Below, one piece after another: positions 11,163 through 21,831 of a stretch of DNA of 64,000 bases; within the stretch, counting starts at the first letter, position 1; the number at the start of each line of letters is the position of its first letter. The stretch spans positions 113,070,469 to 113,134,468 of the forward strand of contig CM043951.1 of NCBI GenBank assembly GCA_014529385.2, read 5' to 3'. Source of the DNA: Adiantum capillus-veneris (lineage: Eukaryota; Streptophyta; Polypodiopsida; Polypodiales; Pteridaceae). Below the pieces are notes generated by a model, which saw only the letters and a program-made list of their open reading frames with translations, had not been told where the DNA came from and did not search any database. The translations under genes were made by a program, and so were the position numbers.

Positions 11163-13550
11163 TTATGACCAGAACAGTGAGATGTAATTTGGAAAGTTGC
11201 TCTATTTGATGTTTTTGCAAGTGGTCAGTTTGAGCCCAAAGTTGGTGTGTGCACTCCTTAGGCAATGATAAACCCAGTGGTATACTTGGTTTCAAAAATT
11301 TTCTCAAAATTTTTTCCTCAGTCGTCTATAGCGAAAGACTTACCAAGTACCCCTTGCAGATGTTCAAATGCACTCAAACTTTGTGTACAGGGTATAATGG
11401 GCCTTTTGAACCCAAATATGAAGTCAGATTTGAATTTTGATTTTTCTATAGTGAATTTCTGAGTCTATCGCGATAGACTCACCAGAGTGTTACTGGGATA
11501 CATTTTTTCAACTGTTTTCACAGATTTGAGTTCCCCCTTCTCTTGAGATACTACTCACCAAGTTTCAACCAATTTGGAATACTTTTCCTTTGTAACTTGC
11601 ATCAAACAACAGTCTCTTTTCTGATCTTATGAAGTAATCCACTTAGATGCACTTCCAATGCTCCAAATTTACTCAAATTTTAACCATAGGCTCACAACAA
11701 CATGTAGAACAAGGCCCTATGGTCAATTTTCAAAAATTTCAATTTTTGTGAAAAACCTCAGTCTATCGCAATAGACTCAGCAGATTCTTCAATTTGGAGA
11801 ATTTTCCAGATTTCTCTTTACCACTGTGTTCCCTATGCTCTGTACACCTTGCTCACCAATTTTCACTTGTTTTGGACTTTTTCTTAGGTCTCTAACTCGA
11901 ACTCTAGAATTCTGAGTCTATCTGATCACTATAAAATAGACATAGGATGACTGCCCAATGTCCAAAATCCACCAAATTTTTTGTGTAACCTCCTGAGAGG
12001 CTAAACAAGCTATGCTCCAGAGGGTTTTGAAAAATTCAGTTTCTTTGGCCCTGCTTTGAGTCTATCGCGATAGACTCATCAAGTACCCCTTTTATAGGTC
12101 AAACTTGACTTTGACTATACCACTGTGTTCCAACACCTCTCCTTAGTCCTCTTGCCAATTTTCAAGTGGTTTGGACTTTTACTTTGTCAGTTAGACCAGA
12201 TCTGGTGTTTTCTACAAGTTGAATCCTCTCAAATGGTCTTAGACCCACTTTCTGATGTCCAAATGACTTCAAAATTTTTATGTGTCCTTGATAACATCTT
12301 TCCAAGCTATGCCACAGAGGTTTTTGAAAAAATTAGTTTCTATCATTGGGTTCTTAGTCTATCGCGATAGACTCAACAAGTATGCCAAAATGACACTTTT
12401 TCCAAATTTTCTCTTCACAGATGTGTTCCCTACCCTCTGTAGATCATGTATACCAAGTTTCACAAGGTTTGGAAATTTGGTCAAGTCCCTTTACCCAATT
12501 TGTCTCTGAAGTCTGACTCTAAACACCAGACAAGTGCTTTGGTGGTCTTCTTGATGTCCAATTTCAAATTTGAAATGATGGTTAAGGTCTAGGTGAGGAG
12601 TGGATTCAAGCTATCTAGTCACAACTTCCAAAAACTGTCCCACTCAAAATGTCATGAGTCTATCGCGATAGACACAGCAGATTGTGCAGGAAAATTCAAC
12701 TCAAAATTGTGACTTCACTTTTAGATTCCCCTTACTCTCTTGTGTCTATCCCTCAAATTTCATGCAATTTGGACACTTGGTTTGTGTTTTGGGCCATTTT
12801 TTGTGTTTTTGTCAGAACCTGAATCTCTATCTGGGCTTTAGATTCACTTCTAGTGATCCAAACACCTTGAAATTTGGTGTGTATGGTATGTAGGCTCTGC
12901 TTAAGCTATCCCTAGGAGGGATTTGCAAAATAAGGTCCACAGCTAAATATCCCCAACCTATCGCGATAGGCTCATAAAGTTTCCCAGTTTTGGTCTTTTT
13001 ACAAAGTTCTCTTCACAACTAGTTTCCTTATCCTCTGTATAGTGAATACACAAAGTTGTGCAATGTTTGGACTATTGGTCAAGGTCTTTTTACCACTCTG
13101 TCTCTGAACTTAGATTCCAAACACCAGACTTGAGGTTTGGTGGTCAAGCAGGTGTCCAAGTACACTCATTTTTTGGGAGCAGCCTTGTATTGATGTGTTT
13201 TAGTTGTGGCATGAGGGGTTTTGCCTGATTGTGATTCTATCTCCAATTCATCAGTCTATCGCAATAGACTGAGCAGAGATCCACTGGGAAGTGATTTTTT
13301 TTCTGTTTTTGGACAGTTTGGTTCCCAATGCCCTTAGAAGCTTATCCCCAAAGTTTCATTCAATTTGGACTTCTTTTCCTTTGGATTCAAGCATTTCACT
13401 CAAATACTCCTTACACTCAGAAAAAGCAAATTCCCACTTAGATGCACAAGCACTAATGCAAATGCTTTGAAATATCACATACAAGCTCTAGAGCATATGC
13501 AAAACAAGGTCTTGAGGTCAAACCCTCCTTTTTGTTTTTGAAAATTGCAG
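11163..13550. repeat. Tandem array of about 298-bp units, each with a CGCGATAG palindrome
   Basis: The 20-mer GAGTCTATCGCGATAGACTC or a close variant starts at 11461, 11759, 12058, 12355, 12656, 12954 and 13252. Spacings are 298, 299, 297, 301, 298 and 298 bp. A decayed copy is at 11322, at a shortened distance of 139 bp. Unit bodies share only scattered blocks (TGTTCCCTA-CTCTGTA, CCAAGTTTCAC, TTTGGACTTTT), so they have diverged strongly while the palindrome has not. One further copy sits in the element's own LTR near 14492. Confidence 0.85.
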
Positions 13551-14133
13551 ATTTGGTTTCAGTTTTTTTTTTTTTTTTGGATTGGAGCAAATCTGTGTTT
13601 TCTCCCTACCTTAAGGTCTCCAATGCAAAAATAAGCACTCAAATCGGCTTTCAAACGACCATTTTAGAGCACTTTTACCATAATCAACACAATTCCGCCT
13701 TTTGTGTTTTCAAGCACATTTTCATGTCAAAATTGCTCTAGATCAACATCAGATGTCCTACACTACCTAAAGTCCTACTTTGGATGGTTGAATGGTTGTT
13801 TTTTCTTTCTGGCAAGCAAACAGCCTCCTGCTTACCTTTTGCGTTTTTCTTTGCGTTTTTTTCTCTTTCAAGTTCTTTACAACCATACGTCACAACCAAA
13901 CACACAAACCATAAAACCTAATCTAAACACACAACAAAATAATATAACCATACCTCAACCTCATGGTGGACCACCTCGGTGAGACGCAGGCTCCCTGGCT
14001 ATCCCTCAGTCAAGAGATCCGCTCTCTGACTTCCCACTAAGAAGGCAAATGGTGACAACACTCTAGAAAACTCTAGAGAAATGCTATACTATCAAACACG
14101 AATGATACGGTCTACACTAGTTTAGGCGCTTCG

Positions 14134-14151
14134 TCCCCGGCAATGGCGCCA
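14134..14151 (-). other. tRNA-Asp primer binding site
   Basis: The plus strand reads TCCCCGGCAATGGCGCCA, which is the 3' end of plant tRNA-Asp with one mismatch (ACGG to ATGG). It lies one base from the LTR at 14153. tRNA-Asp priming is characteristic of the Athila/Calypso group. Confidence 0.88.
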
Positions 14152-14152
14152 A

Positions 14153-15223
14153 TGTTAGCGGATACGCCGCGACAGACGATGGAGCACAGCGAGAACACAG
14201 ACCAACAAACTGTCAATCTAAGGACGTAGCGGACCCGACTAGGGCATGGAGGCAATCTTGGGGTTGTCAACCCTGAGCTAGACACAAACAACACTCTACA
14301 GTCACTAATCCTACCACAACACTACCATAAAGCAAAGAAACAGACAACGCATCCTACGAAACACTACAAGCTAGAAACAGTCTCAAATCATATCGGAATG
14401 ACTCGAAATCGGAGGGCAAGACTCACAAGGACATATCCTATATGGCCAAACACCTAAACCCTGAAAACTATAACTGTAAGACCTCTAATCGCTATCGCGA
14501 TAGACTCAAAACAGCAATTTCCAAAGTGTCTGAAACTGATCTACAAAGACATCAACACGAAGAGCTTCTCGCCCTGATTCTAACGACTACTTGATCATTC
14601 AGATCGGATGTCGTTCGAGGTACTTACGACCAAATATAGCTCGTAGCAGGCGGGCTCGCGATGTGGTCCTCGGCTTGCATTGCTTGTGTCGACACGGAGA
14701 GCTCCTCGATGCTAACACGCTCCTACTCTCATATCTGCAATGTGATTAGTGTGCGCGATGGTGTGTGTGCGTGAAGCTCACTACTTTGTGCTGTAGAACC
14801 CACGACTGTATATTAATTGAGATAACGTAATGTGTTTTTTACAAAGCCTTAGGTTTCAGCTTATATACAAAGCCTTCAAACCTAATGTCCGGCCAAATGA
14901 CCTGAATTGTCCCTAGGCTTCTACAAAGCTTAATTACAAGAAACTGAGTTGGCTTTACTCATGATACAAGCATCTACGGCCAAAATACAAGTGCCGATTT
15001 AAAATATGAGGTTCACGTAAACATTACAAAAGTGGCCGTAATGGCTCAAAATAATAATAATGGGATATTTGATGACGTCCATGAACTTGTATCTTCATGT
15101 TGCAGCATCCATCTTCATCTTCATTACTTCATCACCATCTTCATGTGGAATCTTTATAGAATCTTTGAGGAATCTTTAATGGAATATTTATGGAAACGTT
15201 GTTGAAAGGGCGTCCTTTCAACA
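14153..15223 (-). repeat. 5' LTR of the Athila-like element
   Basis: This 1,071-bp copy runs from TGTTAGCGG to TTTCAACA on the plus strand and pairs with 194-1264. It keeps an intact CTATCGCGATAG core at about 14492-14508, linking the LTR to the leader array. The terminal 24-bp hairpin at 15200-15223 is conserved. Confidence 0.9.
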
Positions 15224-15507
15224 GTCGCATAATTTTTGCCATAAATCATAAGCAGTATCGCATCATAGCATTTAATTTACACCGACTCACCAAGGTGCAA
15301 TCTAATCATAGACCTGCATAGCTCATCAAGCTCCTCCCACCACTGAAACTGAGTCATCTGCATATCTTCAGCTCTAACCGCATAGGCAATAGAAAACTTT
15401 TTCTTCTTTTAGACAAGCACATCATGCATTTGGTTCTTCCAAACCTGAAAATTAGTGCCATCAAACTTCTTTATGTCATAAATGTCACGATCTCTGCTAG
15501 TAGACAT
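15224..15507 (-). pseudogene. Copia gag, N-terminal fragment
   Basis: On the minus strand a start codon at 15505-15507 opens a Copia Gag N terminus with KKFDGTNFQVWKNQMHDVL, the conserved start of plant Copia capsids. Several stops follow before the break, which lies in the YDLWQKL motif. The downstream part is at 1-193. No other function can be read from it. Confidence 0.75.
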
Positions 15508-16656
15508 GGTGACAAAATGACCAAAATATTATGGGAAAAATTCGACAGAGTCTCCTTTGTATTTGGGACTATGTCAACCAAAATACAAGACAAAATGGCC
15601 AAGTATGTCACTCACAAAGGATAGAAGAGGGAAATGCCTCTCAAAATTGCACAGTATAGAGACCAATTGAGGTGCATAAACTCTCAAACTGACCATAGAC
15701 CGTTAATTTGATGTCAAAAGCACCTATACCACTCTATTCATGTCCTATGACAAGGCCTTGTAAGGGATGCTCTAGCTACCTGTATCACCAAAGATATCTC
15801 CACATTTGAGAATACCCCAGCTCAATGAAAACCTCATGCTATCTACCCTCAACAATATAGGTTATGCAGCAAAACATATAACCAAGTCTCAAAGATGGCT
15901 ATCATCCGAACCAAGTCTCAGAAATGGCCAAGACTGCCGTGCTAGCCAGAAAATGGCTTCACAAAAGCATACAATGGTAGTATCCACAAAGATGTACAAG
16001 TTTGTCATGACGCTCAAGAAGGTGCCAAAAGCATGTGCATGCAATGAAATATCCCTGCGAGGCGTCAAACTGCTCTCAAAAGAGCTCAAACATGGTCAAA
16101 AGTACCATCATATGCATGTAGGCATTAAAAATTTGCTCCCACTAGAACCATAATATCGCAAGCATTGAAACATGTATCATGTGAGTCAATCCTGATGCCA
16201 TAGCCAAAGCCAAAATCAAGACCAAGAAGCACAGAGGAAGCTAACCAAGACGTTCTATAAACCTGTACTTGTACCTGTATCTGTACCTATACTCAAAGAA
16301 GACAATGTCTTTAAACTCCCACTCTATGTGTGTGTATGAGGCCACTCCAAAAAAGGCTAAACACTATCGAATGATCCGTGGTCTCTCGTAGATGGAAGAG
16401 ACTGCAGCAATGGTACCTGCAATGGCTATGGAAGCTCTGCAGCACAAACTGCCAAAGGAGAGCTAAAAATGAAGCTTCTAAATTGTAGCTCAAATGAGGT
16501 TTTTAATGGCACAAATGGATTCCAAAGGGGGGTAAAACCCTAGGACACCTAATGGAAACTCTCTCAGAATACTGAATTTGCTGATACCAAAGTCCGAACC
16601 CTGTTTGCACTCTTGAAAGTGCGTGCACGCGCAAAAGAATTTTTGAGAATGAAACA
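15508..16656 (-). other. Copia leader, containing a module shared with the Ty3 element
   Basis: This is 1.15 kb between PBS and gag, long for a Copia element. The part at about 15760-16300 matches, in the same sense orientation, the leader of the Ty3 element at about 24180-23756. Shared blocks include CCAAGTCTCAGAAATGGC, CTACCTGTATCACC, ATTTGAGAAT-CCCCAGCTCAAT and a GTACCTGTA microsatellite. The plus-strand open frames here are antisense to this leader and have no features. Confidence 0.6.
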
Positions 16657-16668
16657 GCTCTGATACCA
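16657..16668 (-). other. Initiator tRNA-Met primer binding site (Copia)
   Basis: The plus strand reads GCTCTGATACCA, that is TGGTATCAGAGC on the minus strand. This is the standard complement of the initiator tRNA-Met 3' end and lies two bases from the LTR. Confidence 0.85.
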
Positions 16669-16670
16669 GA

Positions 16671-16914
16671 TGAGGGAGAGGAGCTAGGATAAAAATGGAA
16701 GAGGAAGAGGAATATTCACACACATTCACACACACACCACCACAGCCACACTCAGGTTGGATGGGGAGAGGCTACACACACTGTGTGCCCCTTCTTTCTT
16801 CTCTATCTTATGCACTTAGGCATAATACACACTCTACTTAGTGCTAGTGGCTCACAAAAGTGTACTGTTGTACACTTAGGGCTAGTATAAGTTAGTGATG
16901 GGCGGTCGACCACA
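16671..16914 (-). repeat. Copia 5' LTR (probable borders)
   Basis: Placed beside the PBS, this segment starts TGAGGGAG and ends GGTCGACCACA on the plus strand, giving a 244-bp TG...CA unit. It carries CACA runs and a TCTTTCTTCTCTATC tract. The partner LTR is off the left edge, so the far border at 16914 is inferred from the CA terminus and from the neighbouring transposon end at 16920. Confidence 0.55.
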
Positions 16915-16919
16915 TGGCC

Positions 16920-16946
16920 CATTACGTCCAAAAACGACTAAAAAAG
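16920..16946 (+). repeat. Left terminal inverted repeat of the DNA transposon
   Basis: CATTACGTCCAAAAACGACT at the outer edge matches the right end on the opposite strand at about 22 of 27 positions. It begins 5 bp after the predicted Copia LTR end. Confidence 0.6.
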
Positions 16947-17290
16947 GGTTGTGTAAGGAATTGGTTAAATTACTAATTAGCAAAGCCGTTTGTGGTCAAA
17001 ACAGCTCCAAATTTGTCTGTTTTGGTCATTTAAAGCATATCTACGGAATCTAAAGCGTACCTAGGTACATATATCTAAATATTCAAAAAGATATCGTTTT
17101 CTTCACATTCCTTTGTGGCTCACCTTGAAATTTGTTTTCATTTACTTCACTTGGCGGCAAATAGTTGTTTCCACTTTTGAATCTCTCTTTTTTCTCTCAC
17201 CTTTCGCGAGCTTTATCTCTTCTTCTCTGATGCACCTTGTTCTGCTGCTACGTTATTTCCATTATACTTTTTGCTCCTTCATTACTTACA

Positions 17291-19687
17291 ATGACTAATA
17301 CATCTTTCATTAGTGATAACCGTAAGTTTCACTTGAACATTAAGCTAAGCCAAGAATATGCTACTACGCGGAGTGTCTATCAAAGACCAGTTACAACTGC
17401 AAATGAAGCACAAAAAATTTGCAACGAGGGAAATAAACACATTGATATATGGACAGATGGGAGCTTGTATCCACCGGATCCTAGCACTGGAAGGTATCCA
17501 TTTTTTCACACACCTCATGATTTGATGAGATTTGTTGGTGATGGGGTTGATGACTTACTAGGATATAGTTCTAGGTTATCTCATTTACACATTGATCATA
17601 CACATTACATTCAATATCTCAAAACTGTTTTGTCTTCAAATGCAACAAAAATTTTAGAACTTGAAAACCAAATAGCATCTCTAAAACAAGAAAATCACTA
17701 ACTTCGGACTTTAAAAGAAACTCCAATAAGATTAAGAGCACGAGTAAAACGAATGAGAGATGTAGTAAACTTAACAGAAGGTTCTGGACAAAGAAAAAAA
17801 AGATTAAAGATTACTAGAGAACATGTGACTAGTCTTTTAGGATTTGATATGTCCAATGGTCAAGAAAGGGTGAGATTTTTGAATGAGGTAATGAACAAAA
17901 GTGATATTCTTAAACTTTTGAAACTTCTTGAAAATCAAACTTAAAAAAAATTGGTATTTCAAAGTTTACTGAAAGATATGGGTTTACTGGTACAACCTTC
18001 TCAAATGCAAGAAGTTTGTGACACAGTGGGGGTGAGTAGAAGGGGTTACAAGGCCATCTCTAAAACCTGGTTTCAGGTTTTAAAGTATTACAAGATTAAA
18101 GCTTTTGGGTTGCCTAGGCCTCATAATGTTGGGAAAGTTAGGACTCTATTAAATGAAGAAATACCCGAACATTTTGGAGAGTACTATCATATTGAAGGAA
18201 CGATGCCAATGAAAAACAGAAAAAAAAATATTCTTTTGAGTATAATGTTTTTAATAACATTTGGATGAGTATAAAAAATGTTCAATCTGCTATGGTGAGA
18301 TACTATAATATGCAAGAAGTAGATTGTGAAGGTAAACTTATATTTGTTCTGAAATAGGATGAAGCTCAAATTCAAAAATGTCAAAAAATGGAAAGAGTAT
18401 CCATATCCCTTATTAATAGAGCATTGGACTATAGCCAGGGTAAGCTTGATTCCCCATACCACAAAAGCCAATCAGAAATGGAACTTTGGTGGATCGGAGC
18501 AGCTCAAATACCAGTAGAAAATCACGATACATTGAAATGGCTGTTTTTGCAGACCGATATCCCTTTTGTTATACAGGACCAAAATGCAGGTGAAAAACTC
18601 TATGTAGATGGCATGGGTGACTTTTTTGTAGAATGGCACTTGAGTGCCGACCTAAAAGCATTAAAGTGCATGTTTGGTGTATGTGGAGGTGCCAATACCA
18701 AGTATCCATGTCTATATTGCATGGCAAGCACTAGAACAAAAGGATGGCTTGCAGAAAACGAGGTTGGAAAAGCACCATCGAGCAATAGTGTTAACGTAAT
18801 CGACTATCCATCGTCTTCTATGATTTGGGATCCAATTCTAACAATAGATTTAAAAAATGTACATATATGCACAATGCATGCAGATATTAGAATCTTGGAC
18901 AAATTGCTTCGACTCCATCTTGACTATGCATATTCTATTAAGCCAACTAAACTTGCAGACGAGTGCATAGAAAAATGCAAGGCTTTGCTCTTTGAAATGG
19001 GTTTTCATGGTGGTCAAGTGCATCTAAAAAAATATCCCACTCTTTCAAAAGGAACCGGTGATGTTTTGCAAGATGTTTCAATGGGTGGAGAAAAAGCAAG
19101 AAGATTTTTGAGTAACCATGACAAAAAACAAGTTGATGCTATGTGGAACTGCTGGAAGGATCTTTGTGTTATAATAACCAATGTCAAAAGTAGACCAGAT
19201 GTAGCCAACAAACGCATGGAAGTGTGGAAGAAGCTCGACAATTTTTTGAAAGTTTTGAGACAACAAGTTAGCTCTGCTACTTATGTAGATGACTTTAAAA
19301 AGACAATAAAGATTTTAATAACTGCTATTACAGATGCTTGGGGAGCAAAAGACATCACATATTACTTGGTGAGTATTCAATTACTTTCTAAATACTGGAT
19401 AGTATTTTACTTTGCATCCTATTGAGTTCAACTAACTTTTTTTTTATTTTTAGCATATTTTGTACCTGCATGGACCATATTTTGCAAAACAAGCACCCCT
19501 TGCAACATGGAATACTTAGGGAATGGAAAAATCTCACTATCAAGCGAGGACTTCTTTTTTCAAATGTACGAGAAAGGGAGGTGGACAAAGAAGGAGCAAT
19601 GCACTAAAGGAATTATTCAATTGGTTCTATAGGAGGCAATTACAACGGATGAGATCAAACAACCATGCTCCTCAACCACAGATCTGA
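17291..19687 (+). pseudogene. DDE-like transposase of the large DNA transposon
   Basis: I start at ATG 17291 (MTNTSFISDNRKFHL). The frame runs with stops at 17699, 17942 and 18266, shifts frame, and continues in the 345-codon block 18388-19425. A GT-AG intron (19369-19453, GTGAGT...TTTTTAG) joins a last exon ending at 19687, giving about 770 codons. Features in order are a coiled coil (ILELENQIASLKQEN, about residues 115-135), a helical segment (VGVSRRGYKAISKTW), and a first acidic motif DEAQIQK directly after a TAG near 18360. WHLSADLKALKCMFG-CGGANTKYPCLYC follows, with an Asp and a CX2C pair, then LDKLLRLHL. After the intron come LHILYLHGPYF and GMEKSHYQAR, plausibly supplying the last acidic residue, then a GGGQRRSNAL tail. 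This order is typical of RNase-H-fold transposases. Family not assigned. Confidence 0.6.
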
Positions 19688-19797
19688 GATTAATGCTTCT
19701 CTTTGAAACTTTGTACTGAATCTTTCTAAAGAGATCCAAATTCAAAAAATATATTTTGGTGCAAAAAATTATCAAATTTACATTAGTTTTTGATTTT

Positions 19798-21356
19798 TTA
19801 TATATCTCTAGGTATGTCACCCCTATATCTCAAAAACTTTCTTCTTTTATAGCCCCCAAGAAGGTTGACATTTGTCTCCTCAGCTGCTGCTGTATAGCTA
19901 GAGTAGCAAAGAAAGTATCCTGCTCTTGAGGCATTGAATCCCAAAGCATATCCAAACATTCGAAGTGTTGCTGCTCTCTCAAGTAGCATGATCTTGTTTG
20001 CATTGATTTGAAGGGGAGTGTACCCTAAAAACCGTGACAATATCTTCAGTGCAAACATTGGCAACTCAGGATCTTTAGAATATTGCATGTGGAAAGCACA
20101 GAAGGTGGCACTATCCAATGTAGGCATGTAGTGCATGAGAGAGGAGGCATCCCTTCTTGAAGAGCCCTCTATTGCTTTCCCTCTCGAGCCTTTAGCTCTA
20201 CCAAGAAAACTGTCTTTGTCAAGGAGTTCAATCTGCAAAACAAGACAATGAGTAATTAAAACTAACTTGAACAAAAATAAAGATTTCAGTAGGGAGATCA
20301 CCTTTTGCAATTCATCTTCGGCAATGACTTTTTCTTGAAGGAGATTGCATGATCCAGTCATCTCTCTTATGTCAACTTCCTTTCCAAATTTTTTCAGCTT
20401 AAAGTCTCTGCCAAAAGATTGGATGCCAAGCTCAACAAGCCTCTTCTCAAAATCCTCATCTTTGAGGGAAGGTTTTTCCTCTTCCACTCTTCTCATGCAC
20501 AGAGCAAGTGCATCAGGAGCAGGCAAAAAATCTTTATTGGATGTATGAAGATCAAGTGCCAAAAACTCCTCTTTTGACTCTTCTTCTGTGTCAATAAAAT
20601 ATTTGGCCACCTCAGAAGCTTCAGAAATGGTTGCAATACATTAGTCCTCCCTCATATTAAGCAAACACTGGATACGATGGAGAGGAATATACTCTTTCCC
20701 ATTGATAAAGAAGTAGGGAAGGTTTGGAATAGTAAGGGAAGCTTCAGATACCTCTACCTCATCTGTTGGCTCATCAATGACAGTACTAGCTCTAAATTGA
20801 GCAACATCAAAATTTGCACTCTCCTGCTCCTCAGCTGCAACATCAACTTCCTCCTCTTCTAGAATTTCACTTTTCTCAAGCTGCAAAATTGTGGAAACAT
20901 TTTTATTTGCTGCCTCATCTGTATCTTTCACTTCATCAGCTTTGCCTTGCATGTCAACTTTAAGGAACAAAAAGAAAAGAAAAGCAACTTCTTTTGGAAC
21001 AAGGCTACAAGGTTTTAAATGTAATTGACAAGAAATGGTAGGTGGACAAACAAAGGAAGTCTTCTTAGAAAATCTTCCAAACCTCCTTGTTACTTTGCTC
21101 TTCTCAATTGAGTTTGTAGTATATTCAGTTAGATGACAATAAGCCTTCCCATCTAAAACCAAACACTTGCCTTCAACTGCTTCTTCAAACTCTTTGAATT
21201 CTTCTGCCAAGAAGTCTTTCAAATGGTCTAACAAAGCACAGGGTTGAATATTTCATATGCTTTGGTGTACACCTCCATATCACCACCATCCATCACAGCC
21301 ACCAATAGTTTCTCACTTGGAATCTCCTCCAAAATATCCTCCCGGCCTTCAATCAT
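19798..21356 (-). pseudogene. Unknown transposon protein A
   Basis: On the minus strand the probable start is ATG at 21354-21356 (MIEGREDILEEIPSEKLL). It needs one frameshift near 21240 and passes one stop near 20641, ending at 19798, so about 500 codons. I do not recognise a family. Visible features are acidic linkers (ILEEEEVDVAAEEQE; SKEEFLALDL), a middle block with paired basic and acidic helices (FEKRLVELGIQSFGRDFKL) and a C-terminal block rich in aromatics (LSRFLGYTPLQINANKIMLL, RMFGYALGFNASRAGYFLCY). A 69-bp intron at 20233-20301 has GT-AG ends (GTGATCTCC...TTTTGCAG) and is a multiple of three without stops, so the frame also reads through it. It is driven leftward by the minus-strand TATA box at 21832-21840. 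It could be an accessory transposition protein; that is only inferred from position. Confidence 0.55.
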
Positions 21357-21409
21357 GGTAGAGGAAAAGTCGACAGGTGAAGCTAGGTACAAGGTACAGA
21401 AATACACCG

Positions 21410-21680
21410 AACCACGCGATACGCGTTGGACCCAAGCTTTGGAACTTGCTCCCTACGTGTTGTGCGGGACAAAACCACAGCAAAACGAACAACCCCGAAC
21501 CACGCGATACGCGCTGGACCTAGGCTTTGGAAGCGCCTCCCTCTGCGTTGTGCGGGACAAAACCACACCAAAACGTAAAACAACCCCGAACCACGCGATA
21601 GGTGTTGGACCCAGCCTTTGGAACTGCTTCCCTACGTGTAGTACCAGACAAAGCCACAACAAAGCAAACAAGAAGCGATA
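21410..21680. repeat. Three tandem copies of an 89-bp unit with CCACGCGATA
   Basis: Units start near 21410, 21499 and 21589, each opening GAACCACGCGATA and containing TTTGGAA, a GTTGTGCGGGACAAAACCACA-like segment and a CAACCCC end. Two further GCGATAGGGG sites follow at about 21677 and 21694. They lie in the leader of unknown protein A, upstream of its start codon. Confidence 0.75.
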
Positions 21681-21831
21681 GGGGCCCAAAAGACGCGATA
21701 GGGGAGGGACCACCGATGTGAAATTGCAAATGATGAGATCGTGCGGGACGAAAGGATTACACAAAAATGGATAATATCTCGCGTCGTATGCGACAAGTGA
21801 ACGTGGAACATTCTTAAAATTCGAGACCAAG

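Larger units (their letters stand above)
7937..14133 (-). other. 6-kb leader of the Athila-like element
   Basis: This long stretch between PBS and gag has no supported gene. It holds an A/T-rich block at about 8262-8870, a 15-nt inverted repeat CACAAGGACCTTGTG (8945-8959) and a 14-bp palindrome GATTAGGCCTAATC (9847-9860). A plus-strand TATA-like box CTATAAATAG lies at 9881-9890, about 30 nt before a CA-rich start-like region. The 298-bp palindrome array is at about 11163-13550, and a poly-T run near 13565. The segment around 9.0-10.9 kb reads like promoter plus 5' leader on the plus strand and may be a further insertion, but I could not find its borders. Confidence 0.5.
194..15223 (-). mobile_element. 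Athila-like Ty3 LTR retrotransposon, non-autonomous
   Basis: This is a 15,030-bp element read on the minus strand. Two 1,071-bp LTRs (194-1264 and 14153-15223) flank it, with 5-bp target copies GTCCC (189-193) and GTCGC (15224-15228), one mismatch. The tRNA-Asp PBS lies beside the right LTR and the purine tract beside the left LTR, which fixes the orientation. Order on the minus strand is 5' LTR, PBS, 6-kb leader, gag, linker, protease, an accessory repeat-protein ORF, PPT, 3' LTR. No reverse transcriptase, RNase H or integrase motif is visible, so it must have depended on a partner. I counted roughly fifty differences between the LTRs by eye (about 4-5%), so it is not recent. It sits inside a Copia gag. 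Confidence 0.88.

Noticed and set aside
11163-13550. Regularly spaced palindromes as a CRISPR-like array
   Set aside because: Spacing is about 298 bp, the spacers are homologous to each other, and the context is a plant retrotransposon leader.
14134-14151. Possible tRNA-Asp gene
   Set aside because: Only the 18-nt acceptor/T-arm end matches, at the exact position of a primer binding site.
15806-16153. Plus-strand frame of 115 codons in the Copia leader
   Set aside because: It is antisense to the leader module, which has no conserved frame in its Ty3 counterpart.
21244-21681. Plus-strand frame of 145 codons
   Set aside because: It spans the 89-bp tandem repeats and overlaps the start of unknown gene A on the other strand.
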